Counted from the stretch's first letter, positions 7,352 through 16,265 are shown. The stretch is 38,089 nt of DNA from Roseomonas sp. (GCA_020249505.1 JADCFN010000047.1:1-38089), one strand, 5' to 3'. The notes: a model not told the origin generated them from the letters alone. Numbers and translations: made by a program.

Positions 7352-8455
7352 CTAAAGCCCGTAGACCGCCTTGGCATTACCGGCGAAAATCGCGCGCTTT
7401 TCCTCTTCACTCAGCCGGCACTTGAAGGCGTAGCGCGGGTCATCACTGTCCCAATGCGGATAATCGGTCGCGAACAGCAAGCGATCCCAACCGATCCAAT
7501 CAATGAGCTTTCGCAAATGCTCAGGGTTATCGGGTTCTTCGACGGGCTGTGTCGTGAACCAGAATTGCGATTTCAGATAGTCGGATGGCTTCTGCCGCAA
7601 ATGCGGCACTTCACTTTTCAAGGACTGCCAGTGGCTATCCATGCGCCAGCCAAGCGAAGGCACCCAACCAAACCCGCCTTCAATGATCACCATTTTCAGC
7701 TTCGGAAAGCGCTCTGCGACACCTTCCATGATGAAACTGGCAACCATGGCGGAAAGCGACATAGCAACTGCCTGGTGTTCCTCATAGTAAAAGGATGCCC
7801 AGCCACCGCCGGCAACACTATGGCCGCTGGTGCCAAGCGTGTGCAGACCAAGCGGCAGCCCGTAATGCTCGGCCGCTTCATAAATCGGCCAATAGCGTGA
7901 ACGCCCAAGCGGTTCCAAAGCGCGCGTCACCAGGGAAATCTGCACGAAATCAGGATGCCCCGCCCAACGTTCAATTTCCTTGACCGCAGCCGCCGCATCT
8001 TCACCGCCAACCGCAATAGTGCCCTTCAGGCGCTTATCCTTGCTGGTCCAATCTTCCTGCTGCCATTCATTGACCGCGGAAGAAACAGCCTCGGCAAAGC
8101 CTTGCACGCGCTGATCCATGCCGCGCACAGAAAGCGGTTGCAGCATTCCATATTCGATATCATGAAAATCAAGGTGCTGCGCACGCATGAAGTCAAGATC
8201 ACTTCCCGGCGGCCCGCCGCTCGGCGGCCAGGAATCGCGCCGTGAAAGGGCCGGGGCAGATTTCGGATAGGGATAAGTGCTGGTGAAGGGCTGACGCAGC
8301 CTGAGACCATATTCGCGCCGATGCTGCTGCCAACGCTGCGGCAGCCAGCGATCAAGCTCCGCCCCTGAACGCAGGGCCGGGTGGATATCACAATCCACGA
8401 TCCGGAGCCGAGATTCCGCTTTGGTTTCCTGTTTGGGCAGCGCGGTAGAGCTCAT
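7352..8455 (-). CDS. amidohydrolase_2 family metal-dependent hydrolase, complete active site
   Basis: A 367-residue TIM-barrel protein of the amidohydrolase_2 / ACMSD-like family, whose members decarboxylate or hydrolyse aromatic-derived acids. The metal site looks complete: D23 and H25 in DCDIHPA, H205 in GLHTLG, E259 in IIEGGFGW and D331 in FATDYPHWD. There is no signal peptide. The start codon overlaps the stop of the upstream paralog in an ATGA, so the two are translationally coupled and probably made in equal amounts. It faces the Rieske/reductase operon tail to tail. The substrate is unknown; related proteins often sit in aromatic catabolic clusters. Confidence 0.9.
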   Translation of the reverse strand: MSSTALPKQETKAESRLRIVDCDIHPALRSGAELDRWLPQRWQQHRREYGLRLRQPFTSTYPYPKSAPALSRRDSWPPSGGPPGSDLDFMRAQHLDFHDIEYGMLQPLSVRGMDQRVQGFAEAVSSAVNEWQQEDWTSKDKRLKGTIAVGGEDAAAAVKEIERWAGHPDFVQISLVTRALEPLGRSRYWPIYEAAEHYGLPLGLHTLGTSGHSVAGGGWASFYYEEHQAVAMSLSAMVASFIMEGVAERFPKLKMVIIEGGFGWVPSLGWRMDSHWQSLKSEVPHLRQKPSDYLKSQFWFTTQPVEEPDNPEHLRKLIDWIGWDRLLFATDYPHWDSDDPRYAFKCRLSEEEKRAIFAGNAKAVYGL

Positions 8456-9522
8456 GACAAGGACCCTTTCAGGCGGGGATAGGTTGCAAGCGCATTATCA
8501 CGCAAAAGCCGCGCGCGCATGTCTTCCGGCAGGCCAGGCGCCAAGGCTTCCGTACCGTCAAAGCGCCAATGCGGCCAATCTGTCGCGAAAAGCAGCATAT
8601 CGTCGCAGCCGATCATCTCAAGCAGCGTGGCAAGGTCATTTGGATCAGGCGGCGCATCCAAGGGCTGGCAGGAAATCCGCACATGGTCGCGCAGGATTTG
8701 CGCTGGGCTGCGATCCACCCAAGGCACTTCGCGGCGCAATGCGCGCCATTCCTTCGTGCCGCGCCAGAGGAAACTCGGCACCCAGCCAATCCCGGCACCC
8801 AGCAGTACCACCTTCAATTTCGGAAAGCGCGTGAATACGCCCTCAGAGATCATGGAGAGCAACTGGCTCTGGAAGGTTTGAGCAAAATTCACATGATCTT
8901 CGATCAGATAGCTCGGCCAGCCATTGGCGGTTGGGGAGTGGCGCACAGCGCTGGTCACTTGCAAGGCGACCGGCATGTCATGGCGCTGCGCTGCCTCATA
9001 AATAGGCCAATGACTGCGCCGACCCAGCAGCGTTTCAGTCGCGCCAAACAGCAGCACCTGCACGAAGCGGCTATCCGCAGCGCGACGTTCAATTTCCTGC
9101 ACTGCAAGAGCGGGGTCTTCGACCGGCACCAGAATGCCGGCGCGCAGCCGCGCATCCTTGTCCAGCCATTCCTTTGCCACCCAATCATTCGCTGCGCGAC
9201 AAAGGGCGGCCACCATGTCCACATTATGCAAGGCCGGCGCACCGAACATGGTGTTCAGGATGCCGATGCTGGTGCCGAAGGGTTCCAGGATTTGGCTGCG
9301 CAACAGCTCCACCGACCCACCAGGCAGGCCCTTTTCTGGGCGCCAATCGCCCCGCGCTGTCAGTGGTGCGCCGCGTGGCCAAAGCGCCAAATCAAGGTCA
9401 TCCAGGCCACGGCTGACCACTTCCTCATGCCAATGTTCATCAAGATAAGGCAGTAGCGCCATACACCCAGGGATAGCCGGGTGGAGATCACAATCAATCG
9501 CGCCAGAGGTTGCGGCGGGCAT
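8452..9522 (-). CDS. amidohydrolase_2 family protein with degenerate metal site
   Basis: A 356-residue paralog of the downstream amidohydrolase, sharing DCDLHPA (10-16), WPIYEAA, RFPKLKVV and LFATDWPHW (D315). Two expected active-site positions differ: the histidine of the LH-T motif is Q188 (ALQVTS), and the glutamate of the EGGFGW motif is G242 (LGAGIGW). It may therefore be a non-catalytic or altered subunit partnering the coupled intact paralog. ATG 9522 is chosen because AAGGA lies eight bases upstream and the DxH motif follows close behind; an in-frame extension to 9660 would add 46 residues with no family similarity. It is divergent from the Bug receptor at 9706. Confidence 0.88.
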   Translation of the reverse strand: MPAATSGAIDCDLHPAIPGCMALLPYLDEHWHEEVVSRGLDDLDLALWPRGAPLTARGDWRPEKGLPGGSVELLRSQILEPFGTSIGILNTMFGAPALHNVDMVAALCRAANDWVAKEWLDKDARLRAGILVPVEDPALAVQEIERRAADSRFVQVLLFGATETLLGRRSHWPIYEAAQRHDMPVALQVTSAVRHSPTANGWPSYLIEDHVNFAQTFQSQLLSMISEGVFTRFPKLKVVLLGAGIGWVPSFLWRGTKEWRALRREVPWVDRSPAQILRDHVRISCQPLDAPPDPNDLATLLEMIGCDDMLLFATDWPHWRFDGTEALAPGLPEDMRARLLRDNALATYPRLKGSLS

Positions 9523-9705
9523 GGCTTCATTCCTTGTGCTCGCATCGCGGGCTTGGGCCAAAACGCCTTCGCCAACACGGAAAATCGTGAGGCAGCCAGG
9601 CGCCCAAGTCAAGCGGAAGTCTTTATTGCAGCGCAGCATGGCAAATGCTTGACCCGCCAACTGGGGCGGGTTTCACTTGCCTAAAGAATTTGGGGGAAAA
9701 GCGTG

Positions 9706-10677
9706 ATGGGTGAAAGCCACATATCGCGTAGGGGCCTTGCGCTTGGCGGCGCCATGCTCGCCATGCCTTCCATTCTCCGCGCGCAAGAAGGCTTCCCGAA
9801 TAGGCCGATGCGGCTGGTACTGCCCTTTGGCCCCGGCGGCGTTTCCGATACGCTGGCGCGGCTTATTACGGAACAAGCAAGGCCATTGCTTGGTCAGCAG
9901 GTACTGATCGACCCGAAGCCTGGTTCCAACGGTGTGATCGCTACCGAACACGTCGCGCGGTCAGCCAAGGATGGCTACACCATTGGCTACATGGCCTATG
10001 GTTCCATGGTGACAGGCCCGGCCCTTGGGCAGCAGCTTTCCTATCGGCTTGATGAATTTCAGCTTTTGACAGCAATTTTTCGCGCAGCGCAGTTTCTTGC
10101 GGTCGCCAAGGACATGCCGGTGCATTCCGTGGCTGACCTTGTCGCCTATTCCAAGAATCGTCCGGTTGCCTACGGCACGGTGGGCCAGGGTGGTCCTGGA
10201 CATATCCTGATGGAAATGTTGGCAGGCGAAACCCAAGCCCGCTTCGAAAACGCCGTCTATCGTACCGAAGCCGCGGTAGTGCAGGACATGATTGGCGGCA
10301 GCATCCCGGCCGTCATGGCTTCCCTGATGCCGCTACTACAGCAGCATCTTGCTGGTCAGATCAGGATCATTGCGCATAGCGCCCCAGCGCCCGTAGCTGT
10401 GCTGCCCGGAGTCCCGAGCTTCGCTGAACTCGGCCTGCCCGCCATGACTTTCCAATATTGTCATGGCCTTGCCGTTCCAGCAGGAACGCCAAAACCCATC
10501 TATGAAAGGCTCCATCGCGATCTTTCGGCGGCCATTCTGACCGATGCGGTGCGAAGCCGCATGACCCCCGATATGTCGCCCGATATCACCTCGCCCGAGG
10601 TTTTCACTGCCAATATCGCGAAGGAAACCGAAGCACTGCGAAGCGTCATCAAGGCCCGAGGCATTACCGCCGGTTAG
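9706..10677 (+). CDS. Bug/TctC-family periplasmic solute receptor
   Basis: A 323-residue Bug-family receptor. SRRGLALGG near the N-terminus followed by a hydrophobic run and an Arg-Ala-Gln cleavage site indicates a Tat signal peptide. FGPGG replaces the usual FPPGG, and the VPYRG motif reads AVYRT, so this member is more divergent than its neighbours. ATG 9706 is placed eight bases after GGGGGA; a GTG at 9703 directly before it is also possible. It lies upstream of and in line with the next Bug gene (52-base gap) and is divergent from the amidohydrolase pair, suggesting joint control with that catabolic module. Ligand unknown. Confidence 0.88.
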   Translation: MGESHISRRGLALGGAMLAMPSILRAQEGFPNRPMRLVLPFGPGGVSDTLARLITEQARPLLGQQVLIDPKPGSNGVIATEHVARSAKDGYTIGYMAYGSMVTGPALGQQLSYRLDEFQLLTAIFRAAQFLAVAKDMPVHSVADLVAYSKNRPVAYGTVGQGGPGHILMEMLAGETQARFENAVYRTEAAVVQDMIGGSIPAVMASLMPLLQQHLAGQIRIIAHSAPAPVAVLPGVPSFAELGLPAMTFQYCHGLAVPAGTPKPIYERLHRDLSAAILTDAVRSRMTPDMSPDITSPEVFTANIAKETEALRSVIKARGITAG

Positions 10678-10729
10678 GATGAAGTAACAAAATCAACGAA
10701 ACAGGGATTGTCAAAAAGGGAGAGATACG

Positions 10730-11701
10730 ATGGTGAATACGAAGCGTCGCGGCCTTATTGGCCTTGGCATGGCAAGTCTCGCGGCGCCGGCGCTAGCGCA
10801 AACCGGGGCGGGCAGTATTCGCATGATCGTGCCCTACCCGCCCGGTGGTGCCAGCGACGTGATCGCACGGCTGATGAGCCAACCCATGACCGAAATTTTG
10901 GGGCAGACCGTGGTGGTCGAAAATCGCCCAGGTGCGAATGGCGGTATCGCTGCCGAGCTTGTCTCCCGCGCAGCGCCCGATGGGACAACGCTACTCATGG
11001 GTAATGCCGGACCCAATGCGCTTAATCAGGCGCTTTATGGGCGGCGGCTCAATTACGACTCGATCAATGGCTTTACCCCGATTTCACTGGTGTCATCCGT
11101 GCCACTGGTGATGGGCGTCTTCCTTGGCTTTCCGCCGCGCAATCTTCAGGAAGTGATCGCCTATGCCCGCCAAAGACCCGGGGAGGTGAATTATGCCTCC
11201 GGCGGGATTGGTTCCGCGCCGCATCTCACGCTGGCGCAGCTTGGTACGCTTTCCAACATCAATTGGGTGAATGTTGCCTTTCGTGGTGGCCAGGCAGCGA
11301 TCACGGCAGTGATTGGCGGGCAGGTGCAGGTCATCATGGATACGGCACCGGTGGTGCTGCCGCAGATTCGCGAAGGGCGCATCCGCGCTATTGCGGTTTC
11401 AACTCTCAATCGCATTACCCAGGCACCCGAAATTCCAACCATTGCGGAACAAGGGTTTCCAGGTTTTGAATCCACAAGCTGGGGCGGCATCATGGCGCCA
11501 CCTGGCCTGCCGCCAGCCGTGCTCGAACGCCTGCACGCTGCCATCATTCGCGTCATGGCCATGCCAGAGATACGTCAGGCCATGGAACGGCAGGGGATTG
11601 AACCACGCAGCAGCACGCCAGCGGAATTCACGCAGCACATCACATCCGAAGTGCAGCGTTGGACCAAAGTTGTGCAGGATGCGGATATCAAGCCCGAATA
11701 G
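10730..11701 (+). CDS. Bug/TctC-family periplasmic solute receptor
   Basis: A 323-residue Bug-family receptor with a signal peptide starting NTKRRGLIGLG and a cleavage site after Ala-Leu-Ala-Gln. Family motifs are PYPPGGASD, VVVENRPGANGG and a central AFRGG in place of VPYRG. GGGAG lies eight bases before the ATG at 10730. It is followed after 36 bases by an SDR gene and then an enolase-superfamily gene on the same strand, so these probably form one operon. This gives a receptor, a dehydrogenase/reductase and a dehydratase/racemase-like enzyme, a combination that suits a sugar acid or hydroxy acid (inference). Confidence 0.9.
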   Translation: MVNTKRRGLIGLGMASLAAPALAQTGAGSIRMIVPYPPGGASDVIARLMSQPMTEILGQTVVVENRPGANGGIAAELVSRAAPDGTTLLMGNAGPNALNQALYGRRLNYDSINGFTPISLVSSVPLVMGVFLGFPPRNLQEVIAYARQRPGEVNYASGGIGSAPHLTLAQLGTLSNINWVNVAFRGGQAAITAVIGGQVQVIMDTAPVVLPQIREGRIRAIAVSTLNRITQAPEIPTIAEQGFPGFESTSWGGIMAPPGLPPAVLERLHAAIIRVMAMPEIRQAMERQGIEPRSSTPAEFTQHITSEVQRWTKVVQDADIKPE

Positions 11702-11737
11702 GCGTGCTGAAACAACCTCTCATTTCAAGGATAGCCC

Positions 11738-12424
11738 ATGTCAGCAGCCACACCCCGCCACGCCATTGTCAGCGGGGCCAGTTCCGGCATTGGAGAGGCG
11801 ATTTGCCAGCGCCTTTTGCGAGAGGGCTGGCACGTTACTGGCTTGAGCCGAAGGGCACCCTCCTGGCAGGCTTCAGGCTATCAACATCTCAGCGTTGATC
11901 TATCGCAGACCGATACGATTCCAGCGGCGCTTGAAGGGCTTTCCCCAGATGCAATCATTCACGCGGCAGGCATGATGCGCGCTGCGCCACTTGGGTCACT
12001 TGATCCCAAGGTAAGTGCCACGCTCTGGCATTTGCATGTGGAAGCAGCTGAACGCATGGTGAACACATTGCTGCCGCGGCTTTCTGATGGCGGGCGCATT
12101 TTGCTGATCGGCAGCCGCGCCGCCACTGGTATTGCAGGACGTTCGCAATATAGCGCTGGCAAGGCAGCCTTGGTTGCCATGGCGCGCGCATGGGCGCAGG
12201 AACTTCTGCCGCGCCGCATTACGGTGAATGTTGTCTCTCCTGGGACGACAGATACGGCGATGCTGCGTGATCCCGCACGTGCCAATAATGCACCGAAAAT
12301 TCCACCTATTGGCCGGCTGATTGAACCGGAAGAGGTGGCGGCACTTTCCTGCTTCCTGCTTGGGCCGGAGGCTGGCGCCATTACCGGTCAGCAGATCTTC
12401 ATCTGTGGCGGGTCTTCCCTGTGA
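11738..12424 (+). CDS. short-chain dehydrogenase/reductase (SDR)
   Basis: A 228-residue classical SDR. The NAD(P)-binding GASSGIGE lies at about 13-20, HAAG is the equivalent of NNAG, the catalytic serine lies in IGSRAATG, and Y and K occur in QYSAGKAAL. The C-terminal part reads VVSPGTTDTAM. It is short but within the family range. AAGGA at 11727-11731 precedes the ATG by six bases. It probably oxidises or reduces a hydroxyl/keto group of the compound handled by the enolase-superfamily enzyme 21 bases downstream. The exact substrate cannot be read from sequence. Confidence 0.9.
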   Translation: MSAATPRHAIVSGASSGIGEAICQRLLREGWHVTGLSRRAPSWQASGYQHLSVDLSQTDTIPAALEGLSPDAIIHAAGMMRAAPLGSLDPKVSATLWHLHVEAAERMVNTLLPRLSDGGRILLIGSRAATGIAGRSQYSAGKAALVAMARAWAQELLPRRITVNVVSPGTTDTAMLRDPARANNAPKIPPIGRLIEPEEVAALSCFLLGPEAGAITGQQIFICGGSSL

Positions 12425-12445
12425 TCATGCGATAGGATGTGAGCG

Positions 12446-13630
12446 ATGAAAATCGTCAAGATTGAAGATTTGCACTGCAATGCCGGTTGGCGTGATTTCT
12501 CCTTCCTGAAGATCACAACAGATGAAGGCATCATCGGCTGGTCAGAATACAATGAAGGCTATGGCAGTGCCGGCATTACCGCCGTCATTCGCCGCATGGC
12601 CGCCGGGCTGATTGGCGAAAACCCGCGCGCCGTTGAACGCATCATGAGCGCGCAATACGCGATCACGCGCCAGGCGCCCGGTGGCATCAACCAGCAAGCC
12701 ATGGCAGCGATTGAAAATGCGCTACTGGATGTGAAGGCGAAATCGCTTGGTGTGCCAGTCTATGAGCTTTTTGGCGGCAAGGTGCGCGATACCCTTCCGC
12801 TTTATTGGTCACATTGTGGCAGTTATCGCTTTCATCATGCGGCGGTGATGGGGCTTGATCCCATCCGCTCCCTTGATGACCTGGTGGCGCTTGGTGCGCA
12901 TGTGAAGTCACGCGGTTTCAAGGCGCTCAAGACGAATATTTTCCGCTTTGATCTTGATCCACCTAATATGTATCAGCCTGGCTTCGCACGTTCCCCCGGT
13001 GGGCCTGAATTGAATGCCGATGGCGCGACACTCGCAGCCATCAAGGACGGGCTCGCTGCCTTCCGTCAGGGCGCGGGCCCCGATATGGGCATTTTGTTGG
13101 ACACAAATTTCAACTTCAAGACCGAAGGCTACATCAAGGTTACGCGCGCCTGTGAGCCCTTCAACCTATTCTGGCTGGAAATTGACAGCTACGATCCTGA
13201 GGGGCTGCGCCTGATCCGGGATCGTGCGTCCATGCCAATCGCATCCTGTGAGTCGCTTTTCGGCCGGCGCCAATTCCGACCCTTCTTCGAACATCGCGCC
13301 ATGGATGTCGCGATTGTGGACGTGCCCTGGAATGGTCTCGCTGAAAGCCACAAGATCTCCACCATGGCTGAAACCTATGAAATGAACTGTGCGCCGCATA
13401 ACTTCTATGGCCATCTTTCGACGCTGATGAGCGCCCATTTCTGCGCCGCCATCCCGAATTTCCGCATCATGGAAATCGATATTGATGATGTGGCATGGAA
13501 GGATAATTTGGTGACGCATCCGCCGGTGATCCGTGATGGCGCGCTGATTGTGCCTGACCGGCCCGGCTGGGGCGCGGAGATCAATGAGGAAGCGGTGCGC
13601 GCCCATCCGCCGCGCAACCTGCATCCGTGA
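12446..13630 (+). CDS. enolase-superfamily (mandelate racemase / sugar acid dehydratase-like) enzyme
   Basis: A 394-residue member of the mandelate racemase/muconate lactonizing subgroup, Mg-dependent enzymes that abstract a proton alpha to a carboxylate. An N-terminal capping domain is followed by a barrel. Probable general base is K162 in LKTNIF; Mg ligands are D219 (LLDTNFN), E245 (LEIDSYD) and E269 (SCESLFG); H318 in APHNFYGHL is the likely acid/base on the other face. The pattern resembles acid-sugar dehydratases such as galactonate dehydratase, but specificity is not assigned. AGGAT precedes the ATG by seven bases. It is the last gene of the apparent Bug-SDR operon. Confidence 0.9.
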   Translation: MKIVKIEDLHCNAGWRDFSFLKITTDEGIIGWSEYNEGYGSAGITAVIRRMAAGLIGENPRAVERIMSAQYAITRQAPGGINQQAMAAIENALLDVKAKSLGVPVYELFGGKVRDTLPLYWSHCGSYRFHHAAVMGLDPIRSLDDLVALGAHVKSRGFKALKTNIFRFDLDPPNMYQPGFARSPGGPELNADGATLAAIKDGLAAFRQGAGPDMGILLDTNFNFKTEGYIKVTRACEPFNLFWLEIDSYDPEGLRLIRDRASMPIASCESLFGRRQFRPFFEHRAMDVAIVDVPWNGLAESHKISTMAETYEMNCAPHNFYGHLSTLMSAHFCAAIPNFRIMEIDIDDVAWKDNLVTHPPVIRDGALIVPDRPGWGAEINEEAVRAHPPRNLHP

Positions 13631-13996
13631 GATCACGCCCTTGCCAGGCGGGAGGGAGGTCTTGGATCAACAGCGCGCAGACGCGCCCCACTCTGCGCAC
13701 CACGCGCCTGACCGAACCGGCCAGAAGGTCGCTGCGCCAATGACACCAGGCCTGGACGACGGCGCCCTACGCCCCCCCAACGGGTGATAACCGTTAGCAT
13801 TGCCCCCCTTGCGCTCGGCAGCGCCTACCCAGGCGGGGTACTGAGGGTGCGCGCAGGGGGCGTATTACGGAAAACTCACGCGCCCACCCCATTGAAGAGG
13901 TTCCCTTTTGCGTGAGCCTCCGGTAACTTAAGGCAAATCAGACAAGAATCCCGCCATCTGAGCGGGGCGGCAGTTCCAACAGGGGGTACTTGCTTC
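13631..13996. promoter_or_regulatory. gene-free region upstream of TRAP genes with inverted repeats
   Basis: The 366 bases between the enolase-superfamily gene and dctQ hold no convincing coding frame. AACGG (13779-13783) and CCGTT (13791-13795) flank a short spacer. CTCACGC (13875-13881) and GCGTGAG (13910-13916) form a perfect seven-base inverted repeat around 28 bases. Either could be an operator or an RNA stem in the leader of the TRAP genes. No known riboswitch or sigma-70 promoter is recognised. Confidence 0.35.
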
Positions 13997-14542
13997 ATGG
14001 CGCCACTTTTGGCGTTCAGTCGTTTTGTCGACTGGATCAATCAGAATATCGGCAAGGTCTGCGATTGGCTTGTGCTGCTCGCCGTCCTGGTCAGTTCCGT
14101 CAACGCCATGATGCGCTACGGCTTCGACATAAGCTCCAACGCTTGGCTTGAACTGCAATGGTATATGTACGCCGCCATCGTCATGCTCGGTGCCAGCTAT
14201 ACGCTGAAGCGCAATGAACATGTGCGGGTGGATATCCTGTATATGATGCTATCGCGGCGTGGGCAGATACAGCTCGATATCGCGGGCATCATCGTCTTCC
14301 TGTTGCCGGCCTGCATCCTGATTGGCTGGCTTTCCTGGCCCTTCTTTATGCAATCCTTCCATATGAATGAATGGTCCAGCAATGCCGGCGGCTTGCTGCG
14401 CTGGCCGGTGAAATTCCTGATCCCTCTGGGCTTTGGCCTGCTGACGCTGCAAGGCATTTCGGAACTCATTAAGCGCGTTGCCGCGTTGCGGGGCTATGAC
14501 ATCCCCGACCTTGAAGCCCATTACGAGAGGCCAGTGCAATGA
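13997..14542 (+). CDS. TRAP transporter small membrane subunit (DctQ family)
   Basis: A 181-residue protein with four predicted membrane segments, at about residues 20-40, 55-75, 95-118 and 133-155, and the typical DctQ middle YTLKRNEHVRVDILY. It is the small permease subunit of a tripartite ATP-independent periplasmic transporter, working with DctM and a periplasmic receptor. Its stop codon overlaps the start of dctM in an ATGA at 14539-14542, giving translational coupling. The matching receptor is probably the TakP-like protein encoded convergently at 16381-17484. The ATG at 13997 follows a weak GGGGG tract. Confidence 0.92.
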   Translation: MAPLLAFSRFVDWINQNIGKVCDWLVLLAVLVSSVNAMMRYGFDISSNAWLELQWYMYAAIVMLGASYTLKRNEHVRVDILYMMLSRRGQIQLDIAGIIVFLLPACILIGWLSWPFFMQSFHMNEWSSNAGGLLRWPVKFLIPLGFGLLTLQGISELIKRVAALRGYDIPDLEAHYERPVQ

Positions 14543-16143
14543 TACCTTTGGAGTGGATGCCGCCCCTGATGTTTGCGGGGCTGATTGTATTCTTGATTAT
14601 TGGCTTTCCGGTGGCCTTTTCGCTCGCGTCCGTGGGCCTGTTCTTCGGCATGATTTCCATGGCGCAGGGCTTTTTCACCATAGACTTCATGCAAGCCATA
14701 CCGGGGCGCATTTTCGGTAGTATCCTGGCCAATGATCTGCTGCTCGCCATTCCCTTCTTCACCCTCATGGGCGCGATATTGGAAAAATGCGGGCTGGCGG
14801 AGGACATGCTGGAAAGCATGGGGCAGTTGTTCGGCCCCATGAAGGGCGGGCTTGGCTATTCGGTCATTATCGTGGGCTTCATCTTGGGCGCCATTACCGG
14901 CACCGTCGCGGCACAGGTGATCGCCATGGCGCTGATCACCATGCCGGTGATGATGCGCTACAATTACAATATCCGCTACGCGACAGGGGTGCTGGCCGCA
15001 TCCGGTACCATTACGCAGTTGGTGCCACCATCCTTGGTGCTGGTGGTGCTGGCCGATCAGCTTGGGCGGTCCGTCGGTGATATGTATCTCGGCGCCTGGG
15101 GACCTTCGCTGCTGCAAATAGCACTTTTTGCGCTTTACACGTGGTTCCTGACCATCATTCGCCCTCAAGATCTGCCGCCTGTGCCGCGCACCCTCACGGG
15201 TCGGCCGCTGCTCATCAAATGCATGTGGGGTATCATCCCGGCTGGCGTGCTGATCTTCCTGGTGCTGGGCACCATCATGCTGGGTCTCGCGACACCAACG
15301 GAAGCGGGGGCGCTGGGTACGGTTGGCGCCATCATCCTGGCGGTGCTGCGCAATACGCAAATGACCAAGCTGGATCGGCTGGCGTATGCGGCCGGTCTGG
15401 TCGCCGTGGCCGGCTGTCTGGTCGCTGCCTACACGGTCGGCATGAAGACTGTGCCGTTCCGCATCAGCTTCTCCGTATTCTTCGCATCGGTCATTTGGCT
15501 CTGCTGGCGCGCATGGCAGGACAAGGCGCTGCATGACCTGATTGTGGAAGGTATGCGGGCGACCATGCGCATTACCTCCATGGTGGCTTTCATTATTGTT
15601 GGCGCCACCTGCTTTTCCATTGTCTTCGCCGGCGTGGATGGCAATCTTTGGGTGGAACATGGGCTGACCAGCCTGCCGGGCGGTGTTTGGGGCTTCCTGA
15701 TCGCCGTCAATCTGCTGGTCTTCTTCCTGGCCTTCTTCCTTGATTTCTTTGAAATCGCCTTCATCATCGTGCCGATGCTGGCGCCCGTCGCGCAAAAGCT
15801 GCTGACCCCGGTGGTTGGCGCGGATGCGGCGCTGATCTGGTTTGGCGTCATGCTGTGTGTGAATATGCAGACCAGCTTCATGCACCCACCCTTTGGCTTT
15901 GCGCTTTTCTATCTGCGGAGCGTCATTCCAAAAACCATCAGCAGCGCGGATATCTACTGGGGTGCCATTCCCTGGGTGGGTTTGCAGCTCATCATGGTGG
16001 CGATTGTCATCTTCATGCCGATCACCGTGACCTTCTTCCTGGATAAACCGCACGGTATTGACCCCAATACAGTGAGGATTGAGGTCGCACCGCCACCCGA
16101 GGAGGATGATCTACCACCGCCAAGCTTCGGGCCGCCAAGATAA
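14539..16143 (+). CDS. TRAP transporter large permease subunit (DctM family)
   Basis: A 534-residue polytopic protein of the TRAP large permease family, which catalyses sodium- or proton-driven uptake. It begins with the typical PPLMFAGLIVFLIIGFPVAFSLA segment in two halves and carries the conserved GAITGTVAAQVIAM and PTEAGALGTVGA stretches. At 534 residues it is longer than classical DctM (about 430), matching the mannitol/chloroaromatic-type subgroup that works with TakP-like receptors. The tail after the last membrane helix is proline- and glutamate-rich. It is coupled to dctQ by an ATGA overlap and followed by a clear intrinsic terminator. Confidence 0.94.
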   Translation: MIPLEWMPPLMFAGLIVFLIIGFPVAFSLASVGLFFGMISMAQGFFTIDFMQAIPGRIFGSILANDLLLAIPFFTLMGAILEKCGLAEDMLESMGQLFGPMKGGLGYSVIIVGFILGAITGTVAAQVIAMALITMPVMMRYNYNIRYATGVLAASGTITQLVPPSLVLVVLADQLGRSVGDMYLGAWGPSLLQIALFALYTWFLTIIRPQDLPPVPRTLTGRPLLIKCMWGIIPAGVLIFLVLGTIMLGLATPTEAGALGTVGAIILAVLRNTQMTKLDRLAYAAGLVAVAGCLVAAYTVGMKTVPFRISFSVFFASVIWLCWRAWQDKALHDLIVEGMRATMRITSMVAFIIVGATCFSIVFAGVDGNLWVEHGLTSLPGGVWGFLIAVNLLVFFLAFFLDFFEIAFIIVPMLAPVAQKLLTPVVGADAALIWFGVMLCVNMQTSFMHPPFGFALFYLRSVIPKTISSADIYWGAIPWVGLQLIMVAIVIFMPITVTFFLDKPHGIDPNTVRIEVAPPPEEDDLPPPSFGPPR

Positions 16144-16165
16144 ATTCTGGCCAGGCCCTCGACGC

Positions 16166-16197
16166 AAAACCCCGTGGCGCACCGCCATGGGGTTTTT
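16166..16197 (+). terminator. intrinsic terminator of the TRAP permease operon
   Basis: AAAACCCC-G-TGGC and GCCA-T-GGGGTTTTT form a hairpin 22 bases after the dctM stop codon, with one internal mismatch, and the stem runs into a T tract ending CTTT. This is a standard rho-independent terminator for the plus strand. The A-rich left arm could also let it act on the minus strand. Confidence 0.85.
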
Positions 16198-16208
16198 CTT
16201 TGGTCTCA

Positions 16209-16252
16209 ATAGAGCGTGGTGCGTTCACATGGGTTCACGCAACCCGCTCTAT
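16209..16252. repeat. palindromic intergenic element, first half
   Basis: ATAGAGCG (16209-16216) and CGCTCTAT (16245-16252) are perfect eight-base inverted arms. They enclose a spacer with a direct repeat of GTTCAC and inner GCGT/ACGC arms. The element lies between the dctM terminator and the takP terminator, outside any gene. Its layout resembles the dispersed palindromic elements known from many alphaproteobacterial genomes, but no second copy is present in this window. Confidence 0.45.
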
Positions 16253-16265
16253 ATCATTGTTTTTC

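Noticed and set aside
14521-16053. 510-codon open frame antisense to dctM
   Set aside because: It mirrors the hydrophobic permease gene in another frame, is rich in His, Gln and Arg, and has no family features. Long antisense frames are expected in GC-rich DNA.
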